Positions 20,413 through 30,941 of a DNA stretch of 64,000 nt are shown here, piece by piece. Under the pieces are notes generated by a model. It was not told the DNA's origin, did no database searches, and saw only the letters and a list, made by a program, of their open reading frames with translations. This DNA comes from Dryobates pubescens. Lineage: Eukaryota > Chordata > Aves > Piciformes > Picidae. The position numbers and the translations under genes are program-made. Location of the stretch: the NCBI RefSeq assembly GCF_014839835.1, contig NC_071626.1, positions 248,001 through 312,000 on the forward strand, in the 5' to 3' direction. Numbering within the stretch: position 1 is the stretch's first letter; every line of letters begins with the position of its first letter.

Positions 20413-23400
20413 ACCCAGCTCAGCTCCCAGGGCAGGTCTGGGTGGCACCTCATAGTGCCTCTGCCCTCCAGGGAGCACCGTTTGTGCCAAGGCTTTATTG
20501 CCTTGCTGGAGACTGCAGCACATTAGTGGTTTTGCAGAGAGGCTTGTGCCATACAGCAATGCCCACGAGCAAGACCTCCCCACGCAGCCCTGGAGCACTG
20601 TGCAGGGCTCTGTGGGCTGAGCTTTGGACATGGGGCCAGAAGGTTTGGGTGTTTTTATTCCTTCCCCATTTTGCAGACTGCTATCATAACTGGGTGGGGG
20701 CATGCCAAAGGGTGGCCTTGGTGCTGGTGATGTCATGCCCTGCTCTTTGCCAAGGCCACCAGCAGCCATGACAGGTCTGTGTGTGGGGCCTGGGCTGCTG
20801 GGTGTTTTGAGAAGGTGATGTGGACCTTCAGGGGTGTGGGGAATGCTGCAGCTGCAGTCACAGCAGTGCCTGCCCAGAGCCGGGAGTGCCTGCTGACCAG
20901 GCTGCCCCCTGGCAGGGCATCCATGCCTGGCCATGCTGCCAGGACCAGTGGGTGCCAGCATGCCCAGCAGTGGGCCGTGTGGGTGGCCCAGGAGTGTCCC
21001 CATGGTTGCCAACCCACCTTGAGCTCTCATTCTGGCATCCCCCTACTTTCTTCCCAGCAAGAAGGGCTCCTCCCCACCAGTGCCATGGCCACTGCTGCCC
21101 TCCAGGGCAAGGCACTGCCTCTGAGGAGGATCCCAGGTGGCTGCTGCCCTCTCAACGTGGGAGGTTGGGGCCAGGGTGGGCTGGGTGGGCAGGGGCTCAT
21201 TGTCAGGATGTGCCTGGGGCACAGTGCTGTGCCCAGCGCTGTGCCCAGCCCTGCTTTCTGACCACAGAAAGAAAACATCTGCCCAGCCACAGCCCAGCCC
21301 CTTGCCACGCTGGAGGCCTGGCTGCCAACAGCACCAGGGGCTGTGCCAGGCCTCCCTGGCAGCATGCAGGGGACAAGGCTGAGAGGCAGTTAAATGAGGC
21401 TGGCTCTTGGAGCCTCCTGAAATCCACCCTCCCAGAGGCAGCTGTCTGGAGCCCTGCTCAGCTGAGGGCAGCAGAGCCTCCCTGGGCAGGGCCAGGCTGC
21501 CCACCATGGCTGCCCACATGCAGCTGGGCACCGTGCACAGCTGCGGCCAGGTCTGGGTTGCAGCAGCTGCCTGGTAAAGCAAAGGGCAGAGGAGTAACAG
21601 GTGGGGAAATGACCTCTGTCTAGCAGGGTCTGCAAGAGCTTCAGAGTCAGCTGCAGCCTAGGGCAGCTCCCCATGGGCCTGCACATGCCAGGGAGCACTG
21701 CCAGCACAGGTGACCATCCCTGCCCCCAGCTCCAGGAGCAAAGGGCACACAAGCACCATGGCTGAGGGGGCATTTCCCTTGGTGCTAGGGCCAGAGCTAT
21801 CCTGAATACTGGACAACAGTGCCCACCAGCCATGCCTGTCCTCTTCCTGGAGGACATGCCCTTCCTCTTCCTAGCTCTGTCCTGTTCTGCTTGTGACCTG
21901 GGGCTGGACTGCAGCTGGTACCCCCTTAGGTCAGCATGGGACAGCTCAGCTCCCTGCCCAATGCCATCTGCTTCTCTGCATGATGCAGGAGGCTTCCCTG
22001 TGTCTGCACACTCCAGGTAGATCTGGGGTGGTGACAGAAGCAGGCAGGCACCAACAGATCCTCTGACCTCTCTCCCCTTGTCCTTCCAGCTGGAGAGCTC
22101 AGCCCCCACAGCTGCAGGCCCTTGTGCACCCCTGTGGTGTGGCCTGAGCACAGCTTCAAGCAGGTGGTCTGCAATGAAACAGAAAACTCCACTTCTGCCA
22201 CTGAAGGTCAACCAAACTGATGATGACCTCAGAGGCTCTCTTGCTGGAGTCCTCATTCACAAAGCCTCTGGATCTTCTTCCCTGGACCCAGGAGCACTCA
22301 GCTGACAGGAGCCTGGGTCTCTGCTCAGAGCCAGCCTGCCCCAAGTACCACTTGTACCCCAAACCGCTTACTGGGCTTTCCCCTGCCTTCTCCCCTCTCT
22401 GCCCTTGCCTGCTCACACCCAAGGGTCTGGGGTGGGATGGTTGCTGTTTCACAGAGGAAGGTGATTGTCCTGCCTGTCCTGCACCCCTGGAGTGAGGAGA
22501 ACCCCTCCCCCCCCCGCCCCTTGCCCTCAGCCACCTCCTTTATCCTGAAGGAGCTCAGAATGTCAAGGCTCTAACAAAGACACCAGGCAGAGAAGGAGGG
22601 GAAGTCTTTCAAGCAGTGATGAATGACACATTCCAACTCACCTGTAATTCCAGAGAGGCATTGTCCTGTCTCCAAACATGTGTGCTCCTCTTGCTCACAG
22701 CCTTCTGCTCCTTGCTTCCCTTCCAGGCACACACTGAGTGCTCCCAGGGTGCCCTCAGGTGTGCCTGCAGCCTGCTGCAAACCTCTGGAGCTAGCAGTGG
22801 GGCTGGGGGAGTTGTGCTTCAATTTGTCCCTGAGGTTTGTGCTCCCCTGAGTGTTCTTCCCTAGCACATTTCCCAATGGGCCTCAGGACAGGGTGGGATT
22901 TTGTGCCAGGACCCTACTGTACTCCGTGTGCCACCAGAAACATCCAGGCCAGCCCTGGGTGCCCTGACACAGAGGGTTCTGCAGGGCTGCTCTGGGGTCA
23001 CCCTAAAGCTTCTCACTCTGTTCTTTCTGCAAAATACCCCAGGCTGGCACTAAAAACAACAAAAGAAGTACTTCTGTGCCTGATCCCAGACTCTTCTCCT
23101 CCCAGCCTCCACAGAAGGGCACAGTGGAGTCCTTAAGTTTTCACCACAATGGTGAGGAAGAGCTTTGCTGCTCCTGAGACCTTCAAGAGGCCTGGAACAG
23201 GCTGGGTGTTGCCACCCGATGCAGTCCCAAGGAGCAAACCAGCTGAGTGGAAGAGTCTGCACAAAGCCCTTCAGGCTGTGGTCACATGGAGATGGTTTAG
23301 GGCTCCCAACCACCTCACAGATCTGCTGGAATGCTCTGGGCTCAGTGTCTCTCCCTTGAGCTTTGTGCAATCCTCCCATACCTCCTAGGACTTGGAAGGA

Positions 23401-23470
23401 GAGGACGTCTCTCACTTGGCCATCTGGCACTGGTGTGCCAGCAGCTGAGCCTCAGGGTGCTGTGTGAAAG
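20413..23470. other. Intergenic, long chance-like open frames
   Basis: A GC-rich stretch with long overlapping frames on both strands (up to 288 codons at 22256-21390 minus). They overlap each other, show no domain, signal or repeat structure and are best explained by base composition. There is a C run near 22,505-22,518. Confidence 0.4.
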
Positions 23471-23471
23471 T

Positions 23472-23552
23472 CTGCAGCTCCCAGGCTCTGCAGCTCCCAG
23501 GCTCTGCAGCTCCCAGGCTCTGCAGCTCCCAGGCTCTGCAGCTCCCAGGCTC
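23472..23552. repeat. 16-bp minisatellite, five units
   Basis: The unit CTGCAGCTCCCAGGCT is repeated five times, almost perfectly. The perfect identity suggests recent expansion. Confidence 0.9.
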
Positions 23553-24612
23553 AAGCACAGGAGGCAGTGCAGCCCCTCGATGAAGGGCCTCTGTTTCCCT
23601 TGAAGCACATCCTCAAAGGGAAGGTCCAAATGGAAGGGGATAAGCACAGCTCCTGATGTTTCTCTCCCAGCTGTACCCAGGGGCATGAGGACAACATCAC
23701 ACCCAGCTTTGTGCTCCAGTGCCCTGTTTCACCCAGACGACTTTGCCAGCTGAGGCAGTGTCTCCACACTCCTGTCCTCATGTCAAGCTGAGGAGCTAAG
23801 CCACCATCAGCCCAAGTGCCAGTCTAGCTTGGCTGGTCCAGCAGACTTGGCCATCTCTGTTCTTATCACACATTGCACATGGCTGAGGAGTGCCTCTGTG
23901 ACCAATGTCACCCTTCCACGGGGTCTGTAACAGGTCCTGCATAGAACTGTGGCCCTGGCTCTGCCCCCATTTCCCCATTCTGCAACCCTGTAAAGGCTTC
24001 AGCACACCACATGCCATGCCCTGGCCCCACCACCTTCCCCAGCAGCTCCCTTGGTTCCTACTTCTGGCCTTGGCTGGATTTTGCATGCTGCTGTCCCCCT
24101 CCTTTGACACCCAGCAGGTGTCTGTGGCACTCCCTGAGATGCAGCTTCTCTTCCCCCCATGTCAGCCACAGGGACTCCTGGTGACCCAGGAGCTTCTCAC
24201 CAGTGTCTGCTTCCTGGCCAAAAGCTCTGCTGCAGCCCATGGCTGAAGCTACTTGGCAAACCCCTCTGCCCCTCACAGAGGTTTTGGCTTCCCATTAAAC
24301 AGAGAGAAATAGTTGCTGGCTCAGGAGGCCTCTGCACCAAAGGCCACCAGGACCTGGGAGTCTGGCCAGGAGAGTTTTTGTTACGTGCATGCTCTGTTCA
24401 TGCTCCTCCTGCTGGGCTCCAGGACAGCTGGACCTTGTTTCTGACCCAGCTCAGGTTTTCATGTGCTCTCATTTCATCTCTGGCCCTGGTCTCAGCTTGG
24501 CCCTCCCATAACTAGAAGTCTGTTAGCAGGTCAATGGCCAAGCTGTGCTGGGAGGCTGCAGAAACATCCTGTACTCAATCAAAACCATCCAGACCCTTCA
24601 GTTGAGTCCTCC

Positions 24613-25648
24613 TCACCAGTGACCAGCTCTCTGACACTTGGCTCTGGTCACACAGCCAGCCCAGAGGATGCACTCTGCTCTCCCTGGAAGCAAGCACTCC
24701 CTGCCAGAAGAGCTGAGCCCCCTGAGCTGGCTCCCAGGCACCTGCTTCAGAGCCACTGCCCTGGTGAAGGACTGAGCTGAGCTGAGCAAACCTCCCAGTG
24801 GTGTTGTGCTCACAGACCCCAGCTCCTGCACCGCCTCCTCTAGGGCAAACGGCCTGATCCCAACCTCCTGCAGGCTGCAGATCCTGGGGAGCTGGTCTTC
24901 TGGCTGGAGGTGGTGTTCTGGCTGGGGGTGGTGTTCTGCCTGGAGCTGGTGTTGTGGCTGGTCCTTGTCTGCAGCAGGAGGCTGGTTTCCTCCTGCAGTG
25001 AGCTGCAAACCTTGGATGTCCTTTCCTGAGTGATTTCTTTTGGTTTCTTAACTCTCTGCTGTGGTTCACCCTGGCTGACAAACTGCCCAGTGCCTCTCTT
25101 GTGCCTCTGGACTTCTGCAAAACTTCTTTTCCACTACAGCCACTCTGCTGATCAGCTCTTTGGTTTTAAACTGGGAGTCTTCCAGGAGACTTTCCACCCT
25201 CTCTGTGGACACTGAGGCCTTTTACCCTTGTCTGCAGGTGACCTCTTGTAAACTTCTCTTAGAAGCTTCCAGATGTGGCTGGAACTCCTTTTGCAGTCTC
25301 CAGCTGTCTCAGCTCATGTTTTGCATCTTTTGGTCATCTTCAATTTCCGTTCCCACTTGGTTCCAGTGGAATCCCAGGATTAGGACTTCTCCTAGAAGCT
25401 GACTCCAGACATTGTTTCCATGATTTGAAGATTTGCATGTTGACCCCGAGAGGATGAAGCTGGCAAAGATGCTCCAGCAATGCTCCAGGTGCTGCACACA
25501 GAAGGTGCTCCAGCAATGCTCCCACACCAACTATTAGCCACAGAAACCATGCAGAGCCCTGCCTGCCTTCCTGCCCACAGGAGAAATCAGCTGGAGGAAG
25601 CTGCCTGCTCTCTGGGAGTCCAGGCTCTCTGAGCCAGCACTCCTCCAA
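24613..25648 (-). pseudogene. Possible broken coiled-coil gene copy
   Basis: On the minus strand, frame segments read like a charged, leucine/glutamine-rich coiled coil. Examples are STERVESLLEDSQFKTKEL near 25.2 kb, then a Q/L/E/H repeat at 24,970-24,890. The segments lie in the same order but in more than one frame with several stops. There is no intron/exon structure that I can defend. It may be a decayed retrocopy of an unidentified coiled-coil gene, or merely low-complexity sequence. A 21-bp imperfect tandem repeat (24,899-24,962) lies inside it. Confidence 0.25.
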
Positions 25649-25856
25649 AAGGTCCCCTTCAGCTTCACCACAGGGTTAAGCTTCTCCTTTTATTTGAGCT
25701 GTGCCCCCAGTTTTCTGGATGGTTTCTCAAAGACCAGGCCAGTCAGGAGGAGGGGAATTTGTCTCTCTTTACTGACTAGCAAGACATAGTGTAGCTCCAT
25801 CCTAGATGTCCAACATCTGAGAGCAACCAGTGCCCATGCTGTATGGCTAACTACTG

Positions 25857-26133
25857 CTGGCACATAGAGTCATTTGGGTTGGCAAAGCCCTTTCAGTTCA
25901 CCCAGCCCAACCATTCCCTAACTCTGCTAGGGCTGGAGCTAAGCCATGGCCCTCAGCACCACAGCTCTGCCTCTCTGAAACACCTCCAGGGATGGGGATT
26001 CAGCCACCTCCCTGGGCAGCCTGGGCCAGGCTCTGAGCACCCTTTAAGTCAAGAAGTTTCTTTGCTGTCCAACCTAAACCTCCCCCAGTGCAACTTGAAG
26101 CCATTTCCTCCCCTTCTATCACTCCCCTTGGGA
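25857..26133 (-). repeat. CR1 LINE 3' end, left arm of an inverted pair
   Basis: A reverse copy with its terminus at 25857. It carries the subfamily marker 'gaggcagagctgtggtgctgagggccatgg' (minus strand) and a 'gttagggaatggttgggctgggtgaactg' end. Its 5' truncation point touches the next element. Confidence 0.9.
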
Positions 26134-26374
26134 CACCAGGGGAGGTTTAGGTTGGACATGAGAAGAAACTTCTTGACTGAAAGGGTTCTCAGAGCCTGCC
26201 CCAGGCTGCCCAGGGAGGTGGCTGAATGCCCATGCCTGGAGGTGTTTCAGAGAGGCAGAGATGTGGTGCTGAGAGCCATGGGTTAGCCCCAGCCCTGGAG
26301 GAGTTAGGGAATGGTTGGGCTGGGTGAGCTGAAAGGTCTTTTCTAACCAAACGATTCTCTGACTGTGCTCCATG
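26134..26374 (+). repeat. CR1 LINE 3' end, right arm of an inverted pair
   Basis: The same subfamily as the copy at its left, in the opposite orientation: 'gaggcagagatgtggtgctgagagccatgg' and 'gttagggaatggttgggctgggtgagctg'. The two arms share ~240 bp at about 90% identity by eye and abut at their 5' ends. Confidence 0.9.
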
Positions 26375-26708
26375 GCTGTGTGGGGCTTGCCTCTCTCCTC
26401 CGCGGGGGCTACTCGCCCTTTCCCGGGCACCCCACCCCCAAAAACCCCTCCGCTGCTGCGGGAGACTTGAACCGTCCCCCAGGAGCCGGAGGAGCCACGC
26501 AGCTCCGAAGAGTCGGCACTGCGAGCAGGAGCAGAGGCAGGGCCGGGAGAGTGGGACAAACACATCCCCATGGATCGCCTCTGCTGCTGCTTCCCTCCGG
26601 GAACACCGGGAGAGAAACCTCCTGCCTGGCCCCGGGTGGGGGTCCGGAGCGGGCGGCTGCTCTCCTCTATCCCCTCGGCACGGGTGTCCGGGGGCCCTGC
26701 ACGCACAC

Positions 26709-26815
26709 CACACATCCCCCCCATTTCCCTGCACCCCTCCATTTCTCTGTACCCCCCTCCATTTCCCTGCATCCCCCAATTTCACTGCAGCCCCCCCATT
26801 TTCCCGCGCACCCCT
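26709..26815. repeat. C-rich imperfect tandem repeat
   Basis: Five or six imperfect ~19-20-bp units of the type 'ccccccatttccctgcacc'. It lies ~0.8 kb upstream of the BHLHE41 start codon, at the edge of its CpG island. Confidence 0.7.
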
Positions 26816-27400
26816 CACGTTGCAGGGCTGCAGATACCCACGGGCAGAGACAGGGACACGCAGGGACACGGAGAGACACAAACACCCCATTTTCTCAAGG
26901 GGAGGGAGGGGAGCATCACTCCCCTCCCCTCTATTTGCTGGCCTGGAGGGTTGCCCAGCAAGGGGTACCCCCTTGTACCCTGTACCTCCCAGACCAAAGG
27001 GTGCCCGGTGCCTGCCGGTGCCACCGGGTGCCAGTTCCTGTTCCCGAGGCGGGGGGGGGACAAGGCCCTCCCCGGTGCTGCCGGCGGCAGTGATGTGGCA
27101 GCAGGTCCGGGTCACGTTGCCAGCCCTGTGCTCGTACCAGCGTGAGACAGGATTACGGAGGGGGCTGGCGGGGGCGGGGGGGCGGCAAATCCTGCCCCAA
27201 TGTCACCCTCCCCCCATTAAGGGACAGCAGCAGAGACACCCACACACCCCCCCCCCGCCCATCCGCAAAGGCAGAGGAGCTACCGTTTGCGGATGGAGGT
27301 GGGGGGAGGTCCCCGCTGCCCATCCCGTTAAGCCACCCCTCCCTCCGCTCGGTCCTTCCCCCCCCCTCCCCGGTTCCGCCCCCGGTGCGCACCGCACGTG
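26816..27400 (+). promoter_or_regulatory. BHLHE41: BHLHE41 promoter region with E-box and E'-boxes
   Basis: A CpG island upstream of BHLHE41 with a canonical CACGTG E-box at 27395-27400 and CACGTT E'-boxes at 27113-27118 and 26816-26821. The human gene is a CLOCK:BMAL1 target, is repressed by its own product through E-boxes and is induced by HIF-1, whose core RCGTG is contained in the 27395 site. The transcription start is not determined here. From the usual 5' UTR length it would lie somewhere around 27.2-27.5 kb. Confidence 0.55.
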
Positions 27401-27462
27401 AGGAGGGTGCGGGGCTGGCGGCGTCGGCTTTGCGGGGCGAGAAGAGCGGCGGAGACAAGAGG

Positions 27463-27513
27463 TGGTTTTTTTGGGGGGGGGGTTGGGGCTGGGGGGGTGG
27501 GAGGGTGGGGGGG
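27463..27513 (+). other. BHLHE41: G-quadruplex candidate in BHLHE41 5' region
   Basis: Runs of T then G: an 11-G tract followed by G4, G7, G3 (GGGAGGG) and G6 tracts, all on the sense strand ~100-150 bases upstream of the BHLHE41 ATG. This could form a DNA or RNA G-quadruplex. Confidence 0.5.
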
Positions 27514-27610
27514 ACACAGACGCGGCTGCATGTGCGGCAACGTCGGATCTCCCCAAGAACGAGCTGAGCATCCCGGTGAAGCTGAAGCAGGCGACGGCAA
27601 AAGAGCGGAG

Positions 27611-27672
27611 ATGGATGAAGGAATCTCCCGTCTGCCCGAGAGGCAGCTGCTGGAGCACAGGGATTTTATAGG
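27611..27672 (+). CDS. BHLHE41: BHLHE41 coding exon 1
   Basis: Codes residues 1-20 and two bases of Gly21 (MDEGISRLPERQLLEHRDFI). The donor is GTAAGG. Confidence 0.96.
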
Positions 27673-29783
27673 GTAAGGAGAAAAGGGACCGAAGCGTCTC
27701 CGTCTCGGTGGATTTTTCGCTTTTCTGGATAAAAAAAAGCATTGCCAGACGGCCCTCCGGTGATGCGCGGGGCTCGCCCCCCGTGCCTGGATCTTCCTCC
27801 TGTTTGCCCACCGGAGGAGATGTCAGCCCAGCTCTCGCTCTTTTATACCGATCCTGGATCTTTTGCATTGTTTTTTTCCCCTCCAGGCTGGATTATCCTT
27901 CCCTCTACATGTGCAAACCTAAAAGAGGCGTGAAGAGGGACGACAGCAAGGTAGGAGTAGGTGCTTGGGGCTGTTCTGGTTTCACCGGGGTTCGCTGGGT
28001 TTTTTTTCGCTCCCAAAAACATCCCGAGGAGGGGGGTTGGGGTGGTGGGGTGCGCTTTAACCCCCCGAGTTTCAAGCGGGTCTAGGAGGGGGTGCCCGGG
28101 CGGTACCGAGCGGCGTGCGTCCGGCACGGCGCCTGTTTGGGTTCGCTCCCGCGCCGGGGGACTCGAGTCTAACGCCCGGCCTCCCCCCGGCGCTCGCTAG
28201 GAAACGTACAAACTGCCTCACCGGCTGATAGAGAAGAAACGGCGGGACCGGATCAACGAGTGCATCGCCCAGCTGAAGGACCTGCTGCCCGAGCACCTCA
28301 AGCTGACGGTGGGTGCGGGTCAGAGGCTGTGCGGGGCTGGGCGACCGGGGCTAGCATCGGACCTGGCGGAGTCATGTCAGGGTTGGACTTTTCCAGCCCG
28401 AATGGTTCCTCTGTACATGCGCTGGCAGTCCGCCCGCTTCACGGCCGCCGGGGTAGCAGGGACGCGGGACACCGGCCTGCCTTGCCCCACGGCTGGCAAT
28501 GGCACGCTCCGTGGACCCCTTTCCCCGGAGTTACGGCGCTTGGTGGGGGCCAGAAATGGTGCCGAGCCGCCCCCTTCACTACCGTTGCAGACGCTGGGAC
28601 ACCTGGAGAAAGCGGTGGTGCTGGAGCTGACTCTGAAGCACTTGAAAGCGCTCACGGCCTTAACGGAGCAGCAGCACCAGAAGATCATCGCTCTGCAGAA
28701 CGGTGAGCGGGGCCGGGGGAGGGGAGCCGCCGCGGGAGCGCACCGGGGGCCGGGGGAGGCGCGGAGCCCCGCAGCGGAGCCGCAGGCAAACGCCGCCCGC
28801 TCTGGTCCGACCCCGCAGGGGAGCGCTCCATGAAGTCTCCGGTGCAGGCCGACCTGGACGCCTTCCACTCGGGCTTCCAGACCTGCGCCAAGGAGGTGCT
28901 GCAGTACCTGTCCCGCTGCGAGAGCGGCGCCCCCCGCGAGCAGCGCTGCGCCCAGCTCCTCGGCCACCTGCACTCCGTGTCCGCGCAGCTGCTCCCCGGC
29001 CCGCCGCTGCTGGCCCCGCCGGGCCCGCTCAGCAAGGCATCCTCCTGCTCCCCGCCCTGCGCGCCGGGACACCGGCCCGAGGGCCAGGCCAACTGCGTGC
29101 CCGTCATCCAGCGGACTCACGCCGAGCCCAGCGCCGAGACCGACACGGACACGGACAGCGGCTACGGCGGCGAGGCCGAAGCGCGGCCCGAGCGCGGCCC
29201 CGCGGCGGCCGGGGGCGCGCTGCCCGCCCTCAGCATCAAGCAAGAGCCGTCGGCGGACGAGGTCCCCCCCGCTCCCAAACGGCTGAAGCTGGACCGCGGC
29301 GGCAGTCCCCTGCCCGGTGTCCCGGGGCTGACGGCGCGGGGGGCCGAAGCGGCGGCGGCGGCAGCGGCTCTGGTGAGACCGGACGCGGCGCTGCTGGGCT
29401 CGCTGATGGCTCTGGGGGGCGGCGGAGGCCCCTTCGGACAGCCGGCCGCCCCTTTCTGTCTGCCCTTTTACTTCATCTCGCCCTCGGCCGCCGCCTACAT
29501 GCAGCCGCTGCTGGATAAAGGCGGCCTGGAGAAGTACCTGTACCCTGCCGCCCCCATCCCGCTGCTCTACCCCAGCATCCCGGCACAGGCAGCCGCCGCC
29601 GCCGCTGCCGCCGCCGCCGCCTCTTTCCCCTGCCTCTCTTCCGTGCTCGGCCCCGCCGACAAGGCGGCCGCCGCCGGGCTGCCCCCAGCGCCCCACCTCC
29701 CGCACCCCTTCGCCACCGCCGCCGAGCCTGCCGAGGACCCCGAGCCCTCCGCCGCCGAGCAGCCCGGTGCCGAAGGCCCGTGA
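27611..29783 (+). CDS. BHLHE41: BHLHE41 (DEC2/SHARP1), five coding exons, 436 aa
   Basis: BHLHE41 is a nuclear bHLH-Orange repressor that binds E-boxes, opposes CLOCK:BMAL1 and acts in circadian timing, sleep, hypoxia and muscle and immune differentiation. Exons: 27611-27672, 27887-27950, 28201-28308, 28591-28702, 28819-29783, all with GT-AG introns of 116-282 bp. The bHLH is about residues 47-103 with basic motif HRLIEKKRRDRIN, and the Orange domain about 127-163. The TDTDSGYGGEAEARP motif and a SUMO-type IKQE motif (K256) follow, then an alanine/proline-rich tail with an 11-Ala run at ~373-383. Human is 482 aa, and the difference is mostly in the low-complexity tail. MDEG at 27611 matches the family N-terminus. 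A second ATG at 27615 is out of frame. The single intron after the bHLH start (TVG/TLG) also fits the family. Identity is very secure. Confidence 0.98.
27887..27950 (+). CDS. BHLHE41: BHLHE41 coding exon 2
   Basis: Completes Gly21 and codes LDYPSLYMCKPKRGVKRDDSK. The acceptor follows a strong T/C tract ending CTCCAG. The donor is GTAGGA. Confidence 0.96.
28201..28308 (+). CDS. BHLHE41: BHLHE41 coding exon 3 (basic region, helix 1)
   Basis: 36 codons in phase 0, from ETYKLPHRL to LLPEHLKLT, giving the DNA-binding basic region and helix 1. The acceptor is GCTAG and the donor GTGGGT. Confidence 0.97.
28591..28702 (+). CDS. BHLHE41: BHLHE41 coding exon 4 (helix 2)
   Basis: Codes TLGHLEKAVVLEL...IIALQN, the loop end and helix 2, closely matching mammals. 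The acceptor is TTGCAG and the donor GTGAGC. Confidence 0.97.
28819..29783 (+). CDS. BHLHE41: BHLHE41 coding exon 5 (Orange domain and tail)
   Basis: Codes residues 116(part)-436. It starts GERSMKSPVQADLDAF, with the acceptor CCGCAG at 28813-28818 and the TGA stop at 29781-29783. It is very GC-rich, with alanine, glycine and proline runs. Confidence 0.97.
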
Positions 29784-30857
29784 GCTGCCGCCGGCCGGGA
29801 GCCCCCGTGGGGTTCCCCGCTGCCGCTGTTCTCCGCAACCTCGGACTTGGCCGCCCCGCGGCGGGGCGGGGAGAAGCCGTCGGGGCCGGTACCGGCGCTC
29901 CCGGCTTTCCGCGGGGAGCAAGGCGGCATCTGCGATGGCTCAACGGGAGCTGGCGGCATCCGAGAGGGCTCGCCGGGAGTCGGCGCTGGTCTCGGCGCTG
30001 GTCTCGGCGCGGCCCCGGACCGGCACGGATGAAATTTGCTACTCAGTATTTTTCTAATGTTCGGCTTTCTGAACGCGTCGGTGTGTTGCGGAGGAAGGTA
30101 AAAGGAGCAAGGACGCTTCTCGTTGCGCCCCACAAGGTACCGGAGATGTCGCACCTTATTGGGAGGGGGTCGCACAGGGTGCCCGAGTCCCTGCACTTGT
30201 TCGGGGGGCTCAGGGTGCGGGCAGGGGCGAGGCGAGGGCGGAGGCAGAGCCCAGCACCTCTGCGAGCACTTTACCGGGAGCCCAGCCCGGAGCCATGCCC
30301 TGCGCCCGGAGCCTGCAGTGCCTTGAGCCCCGGGGGTGGTGTGGGGGCGCGGGGGGGGTCAGGTCCGTGGGGTCGCTTTCTGTCGCTGTGGCCATTTCTG
30401 GGTGCCTGGGGCGACGCGGCGGGGCTGTGGTGGGCGTGGCTGTTCCCACGCTGCTTCGTTCAGTCGGGGCCCCAGAGGCGCCCCCCAACCTTGCTGTGTG
30501 AAGTGAATGTTTCTGCACTGATGCAGCAGAGACCCCCAGCTCCCCCCAGAAAGCACAGAGCAGCTCGCCAGCCTCAGCTTCTGGCTTTATCCCGAATTCC
30601 GAGTGACCCGAGTGGGGGCCGTGCGTAACCCCCTCACCCTGCAATCAGAGTCGAGCAGGTCGGGTCGGGGCAAGCCCCCAGGCGGGTCCTCCCCTCACGC
30701 CGTGCTCAGAGCCCCGCGATTTCCCTTTTCTGGAGACAACCCAGCCGCCAGATAATCACACAGATACGGCTTCCCTAACGGGGCTGACAAGCAAGGCCTT
30801 GCCTGGGTATTTTTAGTTTGTTGCCAAGGTAGCACTGTGAGGGATCTCACTTGAATG

Positions 30858-30865
30858 TTATGTAA
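30858..30865 (+). promoter_or_regulatory. D-box TTATGTAA
   Basis: An exact TTATGTAA core, the site of PAR-bZIP (DBP/TEF/HLF) and NFIL3 clock factors. It lies in the 3' UTR of a clock gene. It may be chance on an 8-bp motif. Confidence 0.35.
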
Positions 30866-30908
30866 GAGGTGAGACACCAGCGCCTGGCGTCCATCCCTGC
30901 TGGTGCCT

Positions 30909-30941
30909 CTGCTGCTGCTGCTGCTGCCGCTGCTGCTGCTG
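30909..30941 (+). repeat. BHLHE41: CTG/CAG microsatellite in the BHLHE41 3' UTR
   Basis: (CTG)6 CCG (CTG)4 on the sense strand, so the mRNA carries a CUG run with one interruption. Confidence 0.9.

Noticed and set aside
20245-22256. Several 260-290-codon frames on both strands
   Set aside because: They overlap one another in different frames, show no domains or repeats, and fit the low stop frequency of GC-rich DNA.
28377-29921. A 514-codon minus-strand frame across BHLHE41 exons 4-5
   Set aside because: It is the antisense shadow of a very GC-rich coding exon with few stop trinucleotides. The translation is low-complexity Arg/Gly/Ala and has no family features.
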